The position numbers and the translations under genes were made by a program. The notes beneath the pieces were generated by a model. The model did not search any database. It was not told the origin of the DNA and saw only the letters and a program-made list of their open reading frames with translations. This document shows, piece after piece, positions 33,353 to 42,228 of a DNA stretch of 42,228 nt (position 1 is the first letter of the stretch; every line of letters starts with the position of its first letter). Source of the stretch: Gammaproteobacteria bacterium (GTDB lineage Bacteria; Pseudomonadota; Gammaproteobacteria; Pseudomonadales; Azotimanducaceae); assembly GCA_030428905.1 (NCBI GenBank), contig JAUIED010000020.1, forward strand, positions 1-42,228, read 5' to 3'.

Positions 33353-34153
33353 TTACGAAGCCAGAAGGTCCGCCACAGCGCGCCGCGCCATAACCCCAAC
33401 CAGATGCGCCCGGTACTCCGCGGAGGCGTGAAGATCCGCATTGAAGCCAGCATCAGGGATGTCCACGCCGGCAAGCGCTTCGGGGCGCAGATCCGCCGCC
33501 AGCGCAGCTTCCAGGGTACTGGCACGAAACGCACACGGTCCGGCACCGGTTACGCCAACCTGCACACCGTTGTCGAACTGGGCCACCATGACGCCCACCA
33601 CCGCGTACCGGGAGGCCGGATTGGGAAACTTCCGGTAAGCCGCGCGCCGCGGTATGGGTAACTCGATGCGAACGATCATCTCTCCCGGCTCCAGCGCGGT
33701 CTCAAACAGATCCTGGAAATAATCCGCGGAAGAGATTGTTCGCTTGTTTGTCACCACTTCTGCGCCCAGAGCGACCACTGCCGCCGGGTAGTCTGCCGCA
33801 GGATCACTGTTGGCCACCGAGCCGCCGATGGTGCCGCGGTAGCGAACCTGGTTATCACCAATCAGACCGGCCAGGTGCGCTAATGCCGGAATAGCCTGCG
33901 CGACCACTTCGGAGCGCGCAACCTCTGCGTGGCGGGTAAATGCACCAAGCACGAGCTTCTGGTCCTGCCGCTCGATGCCGCGCATGGCCTGCACGCCGGA
34001 CAGATCCACGAGATCCGTGGGCATGGCCAGTCGCTGCTTCATGGTGGGAATCAAGGTCATCCCGCCTGAAAGATAGGCCGGATCTTCGGCATCGAGGAAC
34101 AAGCTCACCGCCTCGTCGACGCTGGAAGGTTTGTGATAGTTGAATGGATACAT
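33353..34153 (-). CDS. Molybdenum hydroxylase FAD subunit (CoxM/CutM-like)
   Basis: A 266-aa FAD-binding medium subunit of the xanthine-dehydrogenase/CO-dehydrogenase family. FAD motifs are [12 protein letters not shown] (about residues 28-39) and [18 protein letters not shown] (about 108-125). In these three-subunit enzymes it passes electrons from the 2Fe-2S subunit onward to the acceptor. The start follows GGAGGCGATCCC. It is the last structural gene of a coxG-S-L-M cluster, 30 nt after the large subunit. Confidence 0.92.
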   Translation of the reverse strand: MYPFNYHKPSSVDEAVSLFLDAEDPAYLSGGMTLIPTMKQRLAMPTDLVDLSGVQAMRGIERQDQKLVLGAFTRHAEVARSEVVAQAIPALAHLAGLIGDNQVRYRGTIGGSVANSDPAADYPAAVVALGAEVVTNKRTISSADYFQDLFETALEPGEMIVRIELPIPRRAAYRKFPNPASRYAVVGVMVAQFDNGVQVGVTGAGPCAFRASTLEAALAADLRPEALAGVDIPDAGFNADLHASAEYRAHLVGVMARRAVADLLAS

Positions 34154-34183
34154 GGGATCGCCTCCGAAACTGAGCCGCGGGCT

Positions 34184-36537
34184 TTATCTGATACCGCCTT
34201 TTGCGCCACGAATGGCGCGCCAGACTTTCTCGCTGGTGGCAGGCATGGTCAGGTCGCGCACGCCGAGAGCGTCGGTCACCGCATTCATGATCGCGGCGGG
34301 CGAGCCAATGGCACCGGCCTCGCCGCAGCCCTTCACACCAAGTGGGTTATGGGTGCACGGCGTGGTGGTGGTATCCACACGAAACTGCGGCACATCGTCA
34401 GCTCTCGGCATGCAGTAGTCCATGTAAGAGCCGGTAAGGAGCTGTCCGTAGTCGTCGTAGCGGCCATGCTCAAGCAGCGCCTGGCCAAGCCCTTGCGCGA
34501 CGCCGCCGTGCACCTGCCCCTCGACAATCAACGGATTGATGACGTGGCCGAAATCGTCCACAGCAACGAAGTCGACCACCCGCACCACGCCGGTATCAGC
34601 GTCGATTTCCACCTCGGCTATGTGGGTACCGGCTGGATAGGTGAAGTTCTCCGGATCGTAGAACGCCTTCTCCGACAGACCGGGTTCCAGGTCCAGCGGG
34701 TAGTTGCTGGGCACATAGGCGGCAAACGCCACCTCCTGGATAGTCATGGAGCGGTTGCTGTCGCGCACGCTGAATACCCCGCCATCGAACGTCACATCAT
34801 CCGCACCCACATCCATCATGTGGGCAGCGATGATGCGCGCCTTGGCAATGACTTTGTCCGACGCTTTGACGAGCGCAGAGCCGCCCACTGCCAGGGAACG
34901 GGAACCGTAGGTCCCGAGCCCGAACTCCACGCGGCCGGTGTCACCGTGCACCACCTCCACATCTTCGAACGGCACGCCCAGCCGATCGCTCACCACCTGC
35001 GCAAACGTGGTTTCGTGGCCCTGCCCATGGGAGTGTGTGCCGGTAAACACCGTCACATTGCCGGTAGGGTTCATCCGTACCTCTCCGCTTTCATACAGAC
35101 CAACGCCAGCACCGAGTTGAATGGCCAGCTGCGAAGGCGCCAGGCCGCATGCTTCGATGTAGCAGGACATGCCGATGCCACGCAGACAGCCGCGCTGGCG
35201 CGCCTCGATGCGACGGGCGCTGAAGCCGGCGTAGTCTATGAGCTCGAGCGCACGATCCAGGCTCTTCTCGTAGTCTCCTGTGTCATAGGTGAGCGCAACT
35301 GGCGTCTCGTAGGGGAAATCACCGGGCTGAATCATGTTCATGCGGCGCAGATCCGCCGGATCCTTACCGATCTCCCGGGCGGCAACTTCCACCACACGCT
35401 CGACCACATAAGTCGCCTCCGGACGGCCTGCGCCGCGATAGGCGTCCACGGGCGCAGTGTTGGTGTAGACACCGTGCACCTCGACGTAGATGTTCGGCGT
35501 CTTGTACTGGCCGGCCAACAACGTCCCGTACAGATAAGTGGGCACCGAAGAGGCAAACGTAGACAGGTAGGCGCCGAGGTTAGCCGAGGTCTGCACTTTC
35601 AGAGCAACGAACCGGCCATGCTCGTTCAAACCCAACTCCACGTGGGTTAGATGATCGCGACCGTGCGCGTCTGCCAAAAACGACTCCGCACGTTCGGCAG
35701 TCCACTTCACCGGACATCGCAACCGGCGCGCCGCCCACAACACCGCCGCCTCTTCCGCGTACACGAAAATTTTCGAACCGAAGCCCCCGCCCACATCCGG
35801 CGCCACCACGCGCAACTTGTGCTCAGGTGCTATGCCGACGAAAGCAGACAGTATGAGCCGCGCCAGGTGCGGATTCTGACTGGTGGTGTATAGCGTGTGT
35901 TCTCCTGTTGCAGCATCATAGCGGCCGATTGCTGCGCGCGGTTCCATGGCGTTGGGGATCAAACGATTGTTGACCAGGTCCAGGCGCACTACGTGCGCTG
36001 CGTCGGCCAGCGCCTGTTCCGTCGCAGTTCGATCACCCAGCTCCCAATCGTAGGCGAGGTTGTGCCGTACCCCCTCATGAATCTCCACGGAATCCGTGGC
36101 CGTCGCAAGATCGATGACCGGCTGAAGCTCTTCAAAGTCGGTGTGTACTCGTTCGGCGGCGTGTCGTGCTGCGTCCTGGGTTTTTGCAACCACCAGCGCG
36201 TAGGGCTCGCCCACATAGTTCACGAACGTGTGCGCCAGCGGTGGATGTGGCGCGGAGACCATATCGGAACCGTCTTTCTGTTTCACCAGCCAGCCGCAGG
36301 GGATATCTCCAATGCCGTCGGCGCGCATGTCATCACCGGTCAGCACGGCAAGTACACCCTCACCGCTGAGCGCGTGGCTCGCATCGATGTCAGTGATGCG
36401 GGCACGCGCATACGGCGAGCGGAGAAAAACCGCGTACACCTGCCCCTCCACATGCAGATCGTCGGTGTACTGGCCCGCGCCCGTGATGAAGCGGCCATCC
36501 TCCCGGCGGCGAACCGGTGCGCCGATACCGGTGGCGC

Positions 36538-36541
<4 letters not shown>
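34184..36541 (-). CDS. Molybdenum hydroxylase large subunit, form II CoxL-like
   Basis: A 785-aa molybdopterin-cytosine-dinucleotide subunit of the xanthine oxidase superfamily. Motifs include DVGGGFGSK (about residues 249-257), AYRGAGR (367-373) and the catalytic glutamate in [11 protein letters not shown] (Glu741). Genuine aerobic CO dehydrogenases carry AYRCSFR here, so this is a form II enzyme and probably hydroxylates an N-heterocycle, aromatic aldehyde or other organic substrate, not CO. The start is GTG, overlapping the small-subunit stop as GTGA. No maturation genes (coxD/E/F, mocA) are adjacent. Confidence 0.93.
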
Positions 36542-36999
<458 letters not shown>

Positions 37000-37022
37000 A
37001 ACGCCCGTCCTCCAGGGTCTGT

Positions 37023-37586
37023 TTAGAGCGCCAGCAGCATTGCCAACGCAAAGACGACGAACGCCACAGCCCAGATTTTCCACTGGTCGCGGCTTTCGTA
37101 TCGATTGGTATGTTCGGGCTCGCCAGGCGCATCAGGCGCCGCCGCGGAGCCACCAAGCTCGACCGTAAAGGCCGAGAAGAAATCATCCGCCATCTTTCTG
37201 GCGGCGCCGTCGATGAGCCTTGAGCCGACCTGTGCCAGCTTACCGCCCACGTTGGCCTGAACCTCATACGTCAGACGCGTGCCAGTATCCGCCTGCGAGA
37301 GCACCACATCTGCCGTCCCCTTGCCAAAGCCAGCCGCACCGCCTTTGACGTTTCCAACAATGCGGTAGCTGGTGGGCGGTTGCAGATCTTCCAGCGCCAG
37401 GCTCGCCTGGAAGGTCGCACTGACCGGCCCGACCTTGGCCTTCACGGCGGCATCAAAGTGCGTGTCGTCCACCTTCGACACTTCCTGGCAACCCGGTATG
37501 CACCGGCCCAACACGTCGGCATCATTCAACGCTGCCCAGACCGTTTCTACGGACGCCGGAATCAGGTATTCCCCGTTCTGCTGCAC
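37023..37586 (-). CDS. CoxG-like SRPBCC protein with C-terminal membrane anchor
   Basis: A 187-aa protein: an SRPBCC (START-like) domain (about residues 1-145, with ASVETVWAALNDADVLGRCIPGCQEV near the start) and a single C-terminal hydrophobic helix (IWAVAFVVFALAMLLAL). CoxG proteins tether molybdenum hydroxylases such as CO dehydrogenase to the inner membrane and may carry quinone, coupling them to the respiratory chain; that role is inferred by family. GTG at 37586 (MQQNGEYLIPAS) is chosen as start because GGGGGAGGAG lies about seven bases ahead; a longer frame is open upstream. It is first in the operon, before the small subunit. Confidence 0.88.
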   Translation of the reverse strand: MQQNGEYLIPASVETVWAALNDADVLGRCIPGCQEVSKVDDTHFDAAVKAKVGPVSATFQASLALEDLQPPTSYRIVGNVKGGAAGFGKGTADVVLSQADTGTRLTYEVQANVGGKLAQVGSRLIDGAARKMADDFFSAFTVELGGSAAAPDAPGEPEHTNRYESRDQWKIWAVAFVVFALAMLLAL

Positions 37587-37684
37587 GGAGACTCCTCCCC
37601 CAAAAGGAAAGAAAGGTTCGCAGTCCCATCCGGCCATTGCAAACACTTTCCCACGGCGCGCCCAGCGAAACGCGGCCACCAACA

Positions 37685-37702
37685 TCACAAAGGCTTTTGT
37701 AA
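37685..37702. promoter_or_regulatory. Candidate MarR-type operator between coxG and marR
   Basis: TCACAAA-GGCT-TTTGTAA is an 18-bp imperfect inverted repeat (6 of 7 arm positions pair) in the 258-nt divergent interval. On the minus strand it overlaps a weak -10-like TTTACA (with TTGCGC 17 bp before it), where a bound regulator would block coxG transcription. The MarR family commonly binds such palindromes, but binding is inferred from position only. The rest of the interval holds no gene I can recognise. Confidence 0.4.
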
Positions 37703-37708
37703 ATCGAG

Positions 37709-37737
37709 TTGCCTGATTTTGCGCAAGCGTGGACAAT
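37709..37737 (+). promoter_or_regulatory. Candidate sigma-70 promoter of marR
   Basis: TTGCCT (37709-37714) and GACAAT (37732-37737) are separated by exactly 17 bp, each matching its consensus at four of six positions. They lie about 105 bp before the marR ATG and just beside the palindrome at 37685, which would suit autoregulation. Other promoters in the interval are possible. Confidence 0.35.
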
Positions 37738-37844
37738 AGCCCCGCGGCAAACCTTCTCGCGAGGTTCGCCTATCGAATGCATCGCCCAGCATGAGGCCGG
37801 GCGTACCGTGAACGGCCCTACGGGCCCGTTGATTAAGGCAGGAA

Positions 37845-38339
37845 ATGGACAATCAAACACCCGATGCACAAACGCCACAGCACGCCGAAGTTCTGATGCG
37901 TGGGTTGCTGCGTGCCTACTACTGGATGGACGAAAGTCTGCAGAACGGGCTGGAGAATGCCGGCTTTCGACCACGCACCCGCACGCAAACGATGATTCTC
38001 ATCAACATCTCCAACGGCGTGGCACGAGCGGCGGAGCTCGCGCGCGTGCTGGGCGTGAGCCGTCAGGCAATCCAACAGCAGATCAACGATCTCGAGCAGG
38101 ACGGCATCGTCACGCAAATTCCAGACCCGACGGACAAGCGTGCCAATCGCATCGTCTTCAGCGAAGAAGGCGCGCGTCTGATAAGCGCAGCTCTCGAAAC
38201 CCTGCGCGAAGCGGAGCAGGTGCTGGCCATGCGTATCGGCTACGACTCCCTGGACCAGATGCGTCGAGCACTGTCTACGGACTGGGGTGGCATCGTCGGC
38301 AACAAGCGCGCACCGGGGCGCAAGCGCACCGTTTTGTAA
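37845..38339 (+). CDS. MarR family transcriptional regulator
   Basis: A 164-aa winged-helix regulator: dimerisation helix MRGLLRAYYWMDESLQNGLE, helix-turn-helix RAAELARVLGVSRQAIQQQINDLEQDG (about residues 61-87), and the wing DPTDKRANRIVFSEEGARLI. The ligand is unknown. It is divergent from the coxG-S-L-M operon with a palindromic site between, so it probably controls that operon, itself, or both. The start follows GGCAGGAA. The next gene (DUF2141) is 112 nt downstream on the same strand and may have its own promoter. Confidence 0.9.
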   Translation: MDNQTPDAQTPQHAEVLMRGLLRAYYWMDESLQNGLENAGFRPRTRTQTMILINISNGVARAAELARVLGVSRQAIQQQINDLEQDGIVTQIPDPTDKRANRIVFSEEGARLISAALETLREAEQVLAMRIGYDSLDQMRRALSTDWGGIVGNKRAPGRKRTVL

Positions 38340-38451
38340 CCGCGGCAGCACGTTCGTGCGGCCAGACACCGTTTGGTCGCACGACACCGACACGCTTCGG
38401 CCAACCCCTTACAGTGACCGGGAGATTCATCGTCACCGTAAGGAACGCACC

Positions 38452-38916
38452 ATGCGCATCGCCAATCGATTTCGACCGCTGATCACCCTCGTCTACGGCA
38501 CCGTGGTCAGTGCCGTCGCAATGCTCAGCTCCGCCGCCCAGGCCGTAGAGTTTTCCATCACCATCGAGAACGTCTCGTCCGACAGCGGCAAGCTCATGAT
38601 TGCGGTCGGCGGCAAGGAGAGCTTCGAAAACGCCGAGGGCAGCGAACCGCAACCCAAGCCGCTGCAGATCATCCTGCCCGCCCGCACAGGCTCCGTGAGT
38701 TTCACCACCGACGCGCTGCCGCCGGGAGAATACGCGGTGCAGGTTTTCCACGACGTCAACGGCAACGGTGAGCTGGACGCCAACTTTGTCGGCATGCCAA
38801 AGGAACCGTGGGGTTTCTCCAACAACGCTCGTGGAAACTTCGGCCCACCGAAGTTTGCAGACACGAAAGTGGACGTCAGCACCGACACAGCCATCTCCAT
38901 CCGTGTGGACAAGTAA
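38452..38916 (+). CDS. DUF2141 domain exported protein
   Basis: A 154-aa secreted protein. A signal peptide (about residues 1-30, ending SSAAQA) precedes a beta-sandwich DUF2141 domain with the recognisable VQVFHDVNGNGELDANFVGMPKEPWGFSNNA block (about 100-130). Family members are periplasmic and of unknown function; several have calcium-like Asp/Asn-rich loops such as this DVNGNGELD. The ATG has AAGGA eight bases upstream. It ends nine bases before the carotenoid oxygenase gene, so they are co-transcribed. Confidence 0.85.
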   Translation: MRIANRFRPLITLVYGTVVSAVAMLSSAAQAVEFSITIENVSSDSGKLMIAVGGKESFENAEGSEPQPKPLQIILPARTGSVSFTTDALPPGEYAVQVFHDVNGNGELDANFVGMPKEPWGFSNNARGNFGPPKFADTKVDVSTDTAISIRVDK

Positions 38917-38925
38917 GGAGGCATG

Positions 38926-40428
38926 ATGCAGCGTCGCGCATTTCTGCAACAAACCGCTTCCGCCCTGGCGCTGACGAGCCTGTTTGGACGTGCCGCGGCA
39001 GACGCTTACCAGCAGGCCTTCAAGGCTGCCTTGCCTCAAGCACCCTGGCTGGCAGGACTCGAATCGGTCGCCCAGCCCGCATACGACACGACCGTCGCGG
39101 TCTCGGGGCGCTGGCCGGCAGCGCTCAGCGGTACGCTTTATCGTAATGGGCCTGCCCGCCACGACATCGGCAATTTCCGCTACAAGCACTGGTTCGACGG
39201 CGACGGCATGCTGCATGCCTATCGGTTCGACGGCAAAACCTTGCGCCACCAGGCCAAAATGGTCATGACCACCAAATACACCGAGGAGCTCGCGGCCGGT
39301 CGGCCGCTATACCCAGGATTTGCTTCTCCCGTGCCCAACCCGGCGCCGGTGAGCAGTGCCGATGCGGTGAACGTCGCCAATATCAGTGTGCTGCACCACC
39401 ACGACAAATTGCTGGCACTATGGGAAGCCGGCTCTCCCTGGGAGATGAATGCAGACACCCTGGACACGCTCGGCACCTACAGCTTCAGCGCCGACACAGA
39501 TGGCGCACCGTTCTCGGCGCATCCACGCGTCGAACCGGACGGCACGCTGTGGAACTTCGGCTACCTGTCTGCCGCCGGCCTCCTCGCACTGTGGCATATC
39601 GATGCGCAAGGCCGCGTGGTGAAGGTCGGCACCGTGCCTGCGGCACCCATGGGCATGCCACACGACTTCGTCGTCACCGACCGCCACATCGTCGTGCTGC
39701 TCTGCCCGTTGCACTATCGCGGCATAGAAGGGTCGACGTTCCTGGACGCCCACGAATGGGCGGGCGACGCCCCCACCCGCGTGCTGGTCGTCGACAAGAA
39801 CGACTTTTCGAGTTACCGATGGTTCGAGCTTCCCGCGCAGTGGGTGTTTCATTTCGGCAACGCCTGGGAGGATTCGCAGGGTGTCATCCACTTCGATGCG
39901 GCACGCGCGCCGACCCCAACCCTCATGCAGGACAACTTCCGAAGATACATGCGCGGAGATGCCGGCGAAGAACGGCCGTCGCAGCACTACAGCTACCGCA
40001 TCGATACAAGACAGGGCAAGGCCACCGAAAGCGCCCTGTTCGAGCAGAGCTTCGCCACGGAGTTCCCGGTGATCGACCCGAGGGTAAGCTGCCGCCGCAA
40101 CGACCGGCTGGTAATGTTGCACCGCAAGGCGACCAGCAAGGCAGCGCACCCAATGCTCACCGGCGTTTCCACCTACAGCTACTCGACAGACCGGCTGGAA
40201 AGCTACGACTACCCGGCGACCGTCATCCCCGAAGAGCATCTCTACGTGCCACGTCCGGGCAGCGCGCCGGAAAGCGATGGGTGGATTGTCGGCACGGCGC
40301 TGGACTTCGCGAGGCTTGAGACTCAGCTCAATGTGTTCGACGCCCAGCACCTGCAAGACGGCCCCATAGCGAGCGCAGCTCTGCCGTACACGCTACCGCT
40401 CGGGCTGCACGGCAAGTTCGTCGCGTGA
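38926..40428 (+). CDS. Carotenoid oxygenase family protein, Tat-exported
   Basis: A 500-aa member of the carotenoid cleavage oxygenase/RPE65 family, non-heme iron dioxygenases that cleave double bases of polyenes or stilbenes. The four iron-ligand histidines are His199 (SAHPRVE), His246 (MPHDF), His309 (VFHFGNAW) and His495 (GLHGK). NGPARHD and HWFDGDGMLHAY near the N-terminus are classic. The leader MQRRAFLQQTASALALTSLFG has a twin-arginine motif, so it should be exported folded. Of two ATGs, 38926 is favoured because AAGGAGG is four bases away; 38923 is too close. The stop overlaps the kinase start as GTGA. The substrate may be a carotenoid, apocarotenoid or lignin-derived stilbene. Confidence 0.92.
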   Translation: MQRRAFLQQTASALALTSLFGRAAADAYQQAFKAALPQAPWLAGLESVAQPAYDTTVAVSGRWPAALSGTLYRNGPARHDIGNFRYKHWFDGDGMLHAYRFDGKTLRHQAKMVMTTKYTEELAAGRPLYPGFASPVPNPAPVSSADAVNVANISVLHHHDKLLALWEAGSPWEMNADTLDTLGTYSFSADTDGAPFSAHPRVEPDGTLWNFGYLSAAGLLALWHIDAQGRVVKVGTVPAAPMGMPHDFVVTDRHIVVLLCPLHYRGIEGSTFLDAHEWAGDAPTRVLVVDKNDFSSYRWFELPAQWVFHFGNAWEDSQGVIHFDAARAPTPTLMQDNFRRYMRGDAGEERPSQHYSYRIDTRQGKATESALFEQSFATEFPVIDPRVSCRRNDRLVMLHRKATSKAAHPMLTGVSTYSYSTDRLESYDYPATVIPEEHLYVPRPGSAPESDGWIVGTALDFARLETQLNVFDAQHLQDGPIASAALPYTLPLGLHGKFVA

Positions 40429-41459
40429 ACGCAGCGGCCGAGCCCTGGGGCCACCGCCAGCTGGTCATCAGCTATCTCTACACGGCAACATTCTGCACCG
40501 CTGTGGTGGTGCTGCTGCAGGTGCTCGGCATCGGCGGTACCTGGACCCAGAGTGCCGCCGTGTCCTACGCCATCGGCGGCTGCATCCATACCGCGTTCGT
40601 GCTGTTTACTGAACCGTTCTCCCGCCACATGCCCATGCGTTTCGTGCCGATTCCTGTCACAGCTATCGGCCTGGTTGCGGGACTGCTGGTCGGCGGTTGG
40701 TTTGCCATCGGAGACCCCTTCTATTTTTTCGTGGACGACGACTACACGAGCATCATGCTCGGCGTGTTTTTCGGCATACTCGGCTTCATCTTTTTCACTA
40801 CCCGAGACGATCTCATCGTCGCGCGGGCTGAGCTCGCGGAGGCCAAGGCGGACATCGCCGAGCAGGAGAAGCAACGTATGGAAACCGAGCTGCGGCTGCT
40901 GCAGGCGCAGATCGAGCCACATTTTCTGTTCAACACGCTGTCCAACGTGATCTCGCTGATCCGCACCGAGCCGGAACGCGCCGAGGCAACGCTGTTGGAC
41001 CTGACCCGTTTCCTGCGTTCGTCGTTGAAGCGCTCTCGCCAGGCGGACAACAGCCTGGCAGACGAGTTGGACATTGTGCGCGCCTATCTTTCCATCCAGC
41101 AGACGCGCATGGGCAACCGGCTGGCATTCGACATCCACACCGACGGCGACATGCGCGACGTACCGTTCCCGCCGTTGCTGCTGCAACCTCTGGTGGAAAA
41201 CGCTGTGATCCATGGCATCGAACCGGCGGAAGACGGCGGCCGTATCGACGTCGTGGTCGCCCAGCAGGGAGGCGATCTGAACATCACCGTACGTGACGAC
41301 GGCGTCGGTCTGAATACCTCCAGCGGCGGCCACCAGGTGGGCTTGCGCAACATCCGCGAGCGCCTGCGCAGCCTGTACGGCGCAAGTGCCAGCCTGACTC
41401 TCGAAGACGCGCAACCCCACGGGCTCATGGTGCGCCTGCACCTGCCAGGGCAAAGCTGA
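40425..41459 (+). CDS. LytS/AlgZ-type sensor histidine kinase
   Basis: A 344-aa membrane kinase. Four hydrophobic segments (about residues 14-34, 45-62, 74-94, 108-125) form the input region, with no extended periplasmic domain. A short coiled coil leads to the HisKA-like box QIEPHFLFNTLSN (phospho-His166) and an ATPase domain with PLVENAVIHG (N-box), DDGVGL and GLRNIRERL (G-box), typical of the His_kinase (PF06580) family. The start is GTG overlapping the oxygenase stop, so it is translationally coupled to the enzyme. The next gene is its LytTR regulator. Confidence 0.93.
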   Translation: MNAAAEPWGHRQLVISYLYTATFCTAVVVLLQVLGIGGTWTQSAAVSYAIGGCIHTAFVLFTEPFSRHMPMRFVPIPVTAIGLVAGLLVGGWFAIGDPFYFFVDDDYTSIMLGVFFGILGFIFFTTRDDLIVARAELAEAKADIAEQEKQRMETELRLLQAQIEPHFLFNTLSNVISLIRTEPERAEATLLDLTRFLRSSLKRSRQADNSLADELDIVRAYLSIQQTRMGNRLAFDIHTDGDMRDVPFPPLLLQPLVENAVIHGIEPAEDGGRIDVVVAQQGGDLNITVRDDGVGLNTSSGGHQVGLRNIRERLRSLYGASASLTLEDAQPHGLMVRLHLPGQS

Positions 41460-42196
41460 TGCCGCGTGCGTTGCTCGCCGATGACGAACCGGCACTGCTG
41501 GCCCACCTGGAACGGCAGCTCGCCGACTGCTGGCCGGAGCTGACGATCGTCGCGCGGGCAGCAAACGGCCGCGAAGCACTCGAGCTCGCGTCGCGCGAGC
41601 AGCCGGATGTCGCCTTTCTGGACATACGCATGCCCGGGGTCTCGGGGCTTGAAGTGGCACGCCAACTGCCGTCGTCAACCCGGGTCGTCTTCGTTACCGC
41701 CTATGACGAGTACGCTGTGGAAGCCTTCGAGGCAGCAGCCGCCGATTACGTGCAGAAGCCTGTCAGCGAAAGCCGTTTACAGCAGACCGTAAAACGCCTG
41801 CGCAGCACGCCGCCGCTGGACCACAGCGTGCTGGCGAGCCTCATCGACCAGTTGCACGCCCGCGCCGAGCCAAAGCTCGCGTGGTTGCGTGTGGGCGACC
41901 AGGATGCAACACGCCTGATCAGCGTCGACGAGGTGCTCTACTTCCAGGCCGAGCACAAGTACACCAACGTCGTCACCAGCAACGGCACGCACCTGTTGCG
42001 AACAGCGATCAAGAACCTGGAAGCGCAGCTCGATGCGGAACGCTTCTGGCGCGTGCACAGAAGCTACATCGTCAACGTTGCCGCCATCGAAGAAGCACGC
42101 CGAGACCTCCGCGGACGCTACGTGCTGAAGATCCGGGGTCGTAGAGAAACGTTGCGCACCAGCCCGACCTACGGGCACCTGTTCAGGCAGATGTGA
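41459..42196 (+). CDS. LytTR-type response regulator (AlgR/LytR-like)
   Basis: A 245-aa regulator. The receiver has LLADDEPALL, phosphoacceptor Asp55 (FLDIRMPG), Thr80 (FVTAYDEYAVEAF) and Lys100 (YVQKPV). The C-terminal LytTR DNA-binding domain (about residues 142-243) carries EVLYFQAEHKYTNVVT and FWRVHRSYIVNVAAIEE, diagnostic for the family. The start ATG overlaps the kinase stop by one base (TGATG), and the pair forms a two-component system. Targets are unknown; the co-transcribed oxygenase and DUF2141 genes are candidates. Confidence 0.94.
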   Translation: MPRALLADDEPALLAHLERQLADCWPELTIVARAANGREALELASREQPDVAFLDIRMPGVSGLEVARQLPSSTRVVFVTAYDEYAVEAFEAAAADYVQKPVSESRLQQTVKRLRSTPPLDHSVLASLIDQLHARAEPKLAWLRVGDQDATRLISVDEVLYFQAEHKYTNVVTSNGTHLLRTAIKNLEAQLDAERFWRVHRSYIVNVAAIEEARRDLRGRYVLKIRGRRETLRTSPTYGHLFRQM

Positions 42197-42199
42197 TGA

Positions 42200-42228
42200 T
42201 CAGCCGCGCACCGACAGCTCGCGGTTAC
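42200..42228 (-). CDS. Possible C-terminus of a convergent gene cut by the window edge
   Basis: Read on the minus strand, the last bases encode NRELSVRG followed by TGA at 42200-42202, only four bases beyond the response-regulator stop. The tail looks like a genuine C-terminus and the spacing is normal for convergent genes here, but eight residues cannot identify a product. It may be chance. Confidence 0.2.

Noticed and set aside
34133-35650. Long plus-strand open frame (about 500 codons) opposite the CoxL gene
   Set aside because: It is antisense to a gene with clear conserved motifs and its translation shows no family features, an effect of high GC and biased third codon positions. The same applies to the long antisense frames at 12442-13833, 31242-32651 and 15578-16699.

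Overview
The window is about 42 kb of GC-rich (by eye a little over 60%), gene-dense bacterial chromosome. The gene set (bamC, dapA, a bepA-type M48 protease, tusA, nadA, yhhQ, folK, a cnoX-type thioredoxin, DUF6279 and DUF6316 proteins) points to a free-living Gammaproteobacterium. An OM60/Halieaceae-like or related marine/soil lineage fits, but this is inference; there is no rRNA or other phylogenetic marker here. I saw no rRNA, tRNA, CRISPR array, prophage or intact insertion sequence.

Layout. 0-5 kb: a FadD-type acyl-CoA ligase, a 141-bp hairpin-rich repeat with imperfect terminal inverted repeats, a small envelope cluster (PspC-domain protein, lipoprotein), then DUF6279 lipoprotein, YkvA and a glutamine-amidotransferase-like protein. 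5-14 kb: ten genes on the minus strand. Transcription runs tusA, AI-2E-family permease, dapA, bamC, metallo-beta-lactamase-fold hydrolase, cnoX-like thioredoxin/TPR, then a phospho-signalling cassette: FHA protein, PP2C phosphatase, membrane Ser/Thr kinase with a C-terminal formylglycine-generating-enzyme-like domain, and a small tail-anchored protein. Most junctions there are ATGA/GTGA/TTGA overlaps. 14-20 kb: bepA-like protease, a second hairpin-rich intergenic region, and an RND permease plus adaptor. 20-33 kb: a CYP153-like P450 behind nadA, an ATP-grasp protein, GNAT, an orphan modA, yhhQ, a D-2-hydroxyacid dehydrogenase, an LLM flavin oxidoreductase, a TIR-like membrane protein, a secreted phospholipase-C-like protein, folK, a zinc alcohol dehydrogenase, and an HtrA protease coupled to a lone receiver protein. 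33-37.6 kb: a coxG-coxS-coxL-coxM molybdenum hydroxylase operon of the form II (AYRGAGR) type. 37.8-42.2 kb: a divergent MarR regulator followed by DUF2141 protein, Tat-exported carotenoid oxygenase, LytS/AlgZ-type histidine kinase and LytTR response regulator.

The accessory content (acyl-CoA ligase, CYP153-like P450, LLM oxidoreductase, Zn-ADH, Mo-hydroxylase, carotenoid oxygenase) suggests an aerobic heterotroph that oxidises hydrophobic or aromatic carbon sources. The least conventional arrangements are (i) a carotenoid cleavage oxygenase whose stop codon overlaps the start of a histidine kinase gene, (ii) the FHA/PP2C/kinase-FGE/tail-anchor cassette with no type VI secretion genes in view, (iii) a membrane-anchored degenerate TIR-like protein, and (iv) two multi-hairpin intergenic repeats.
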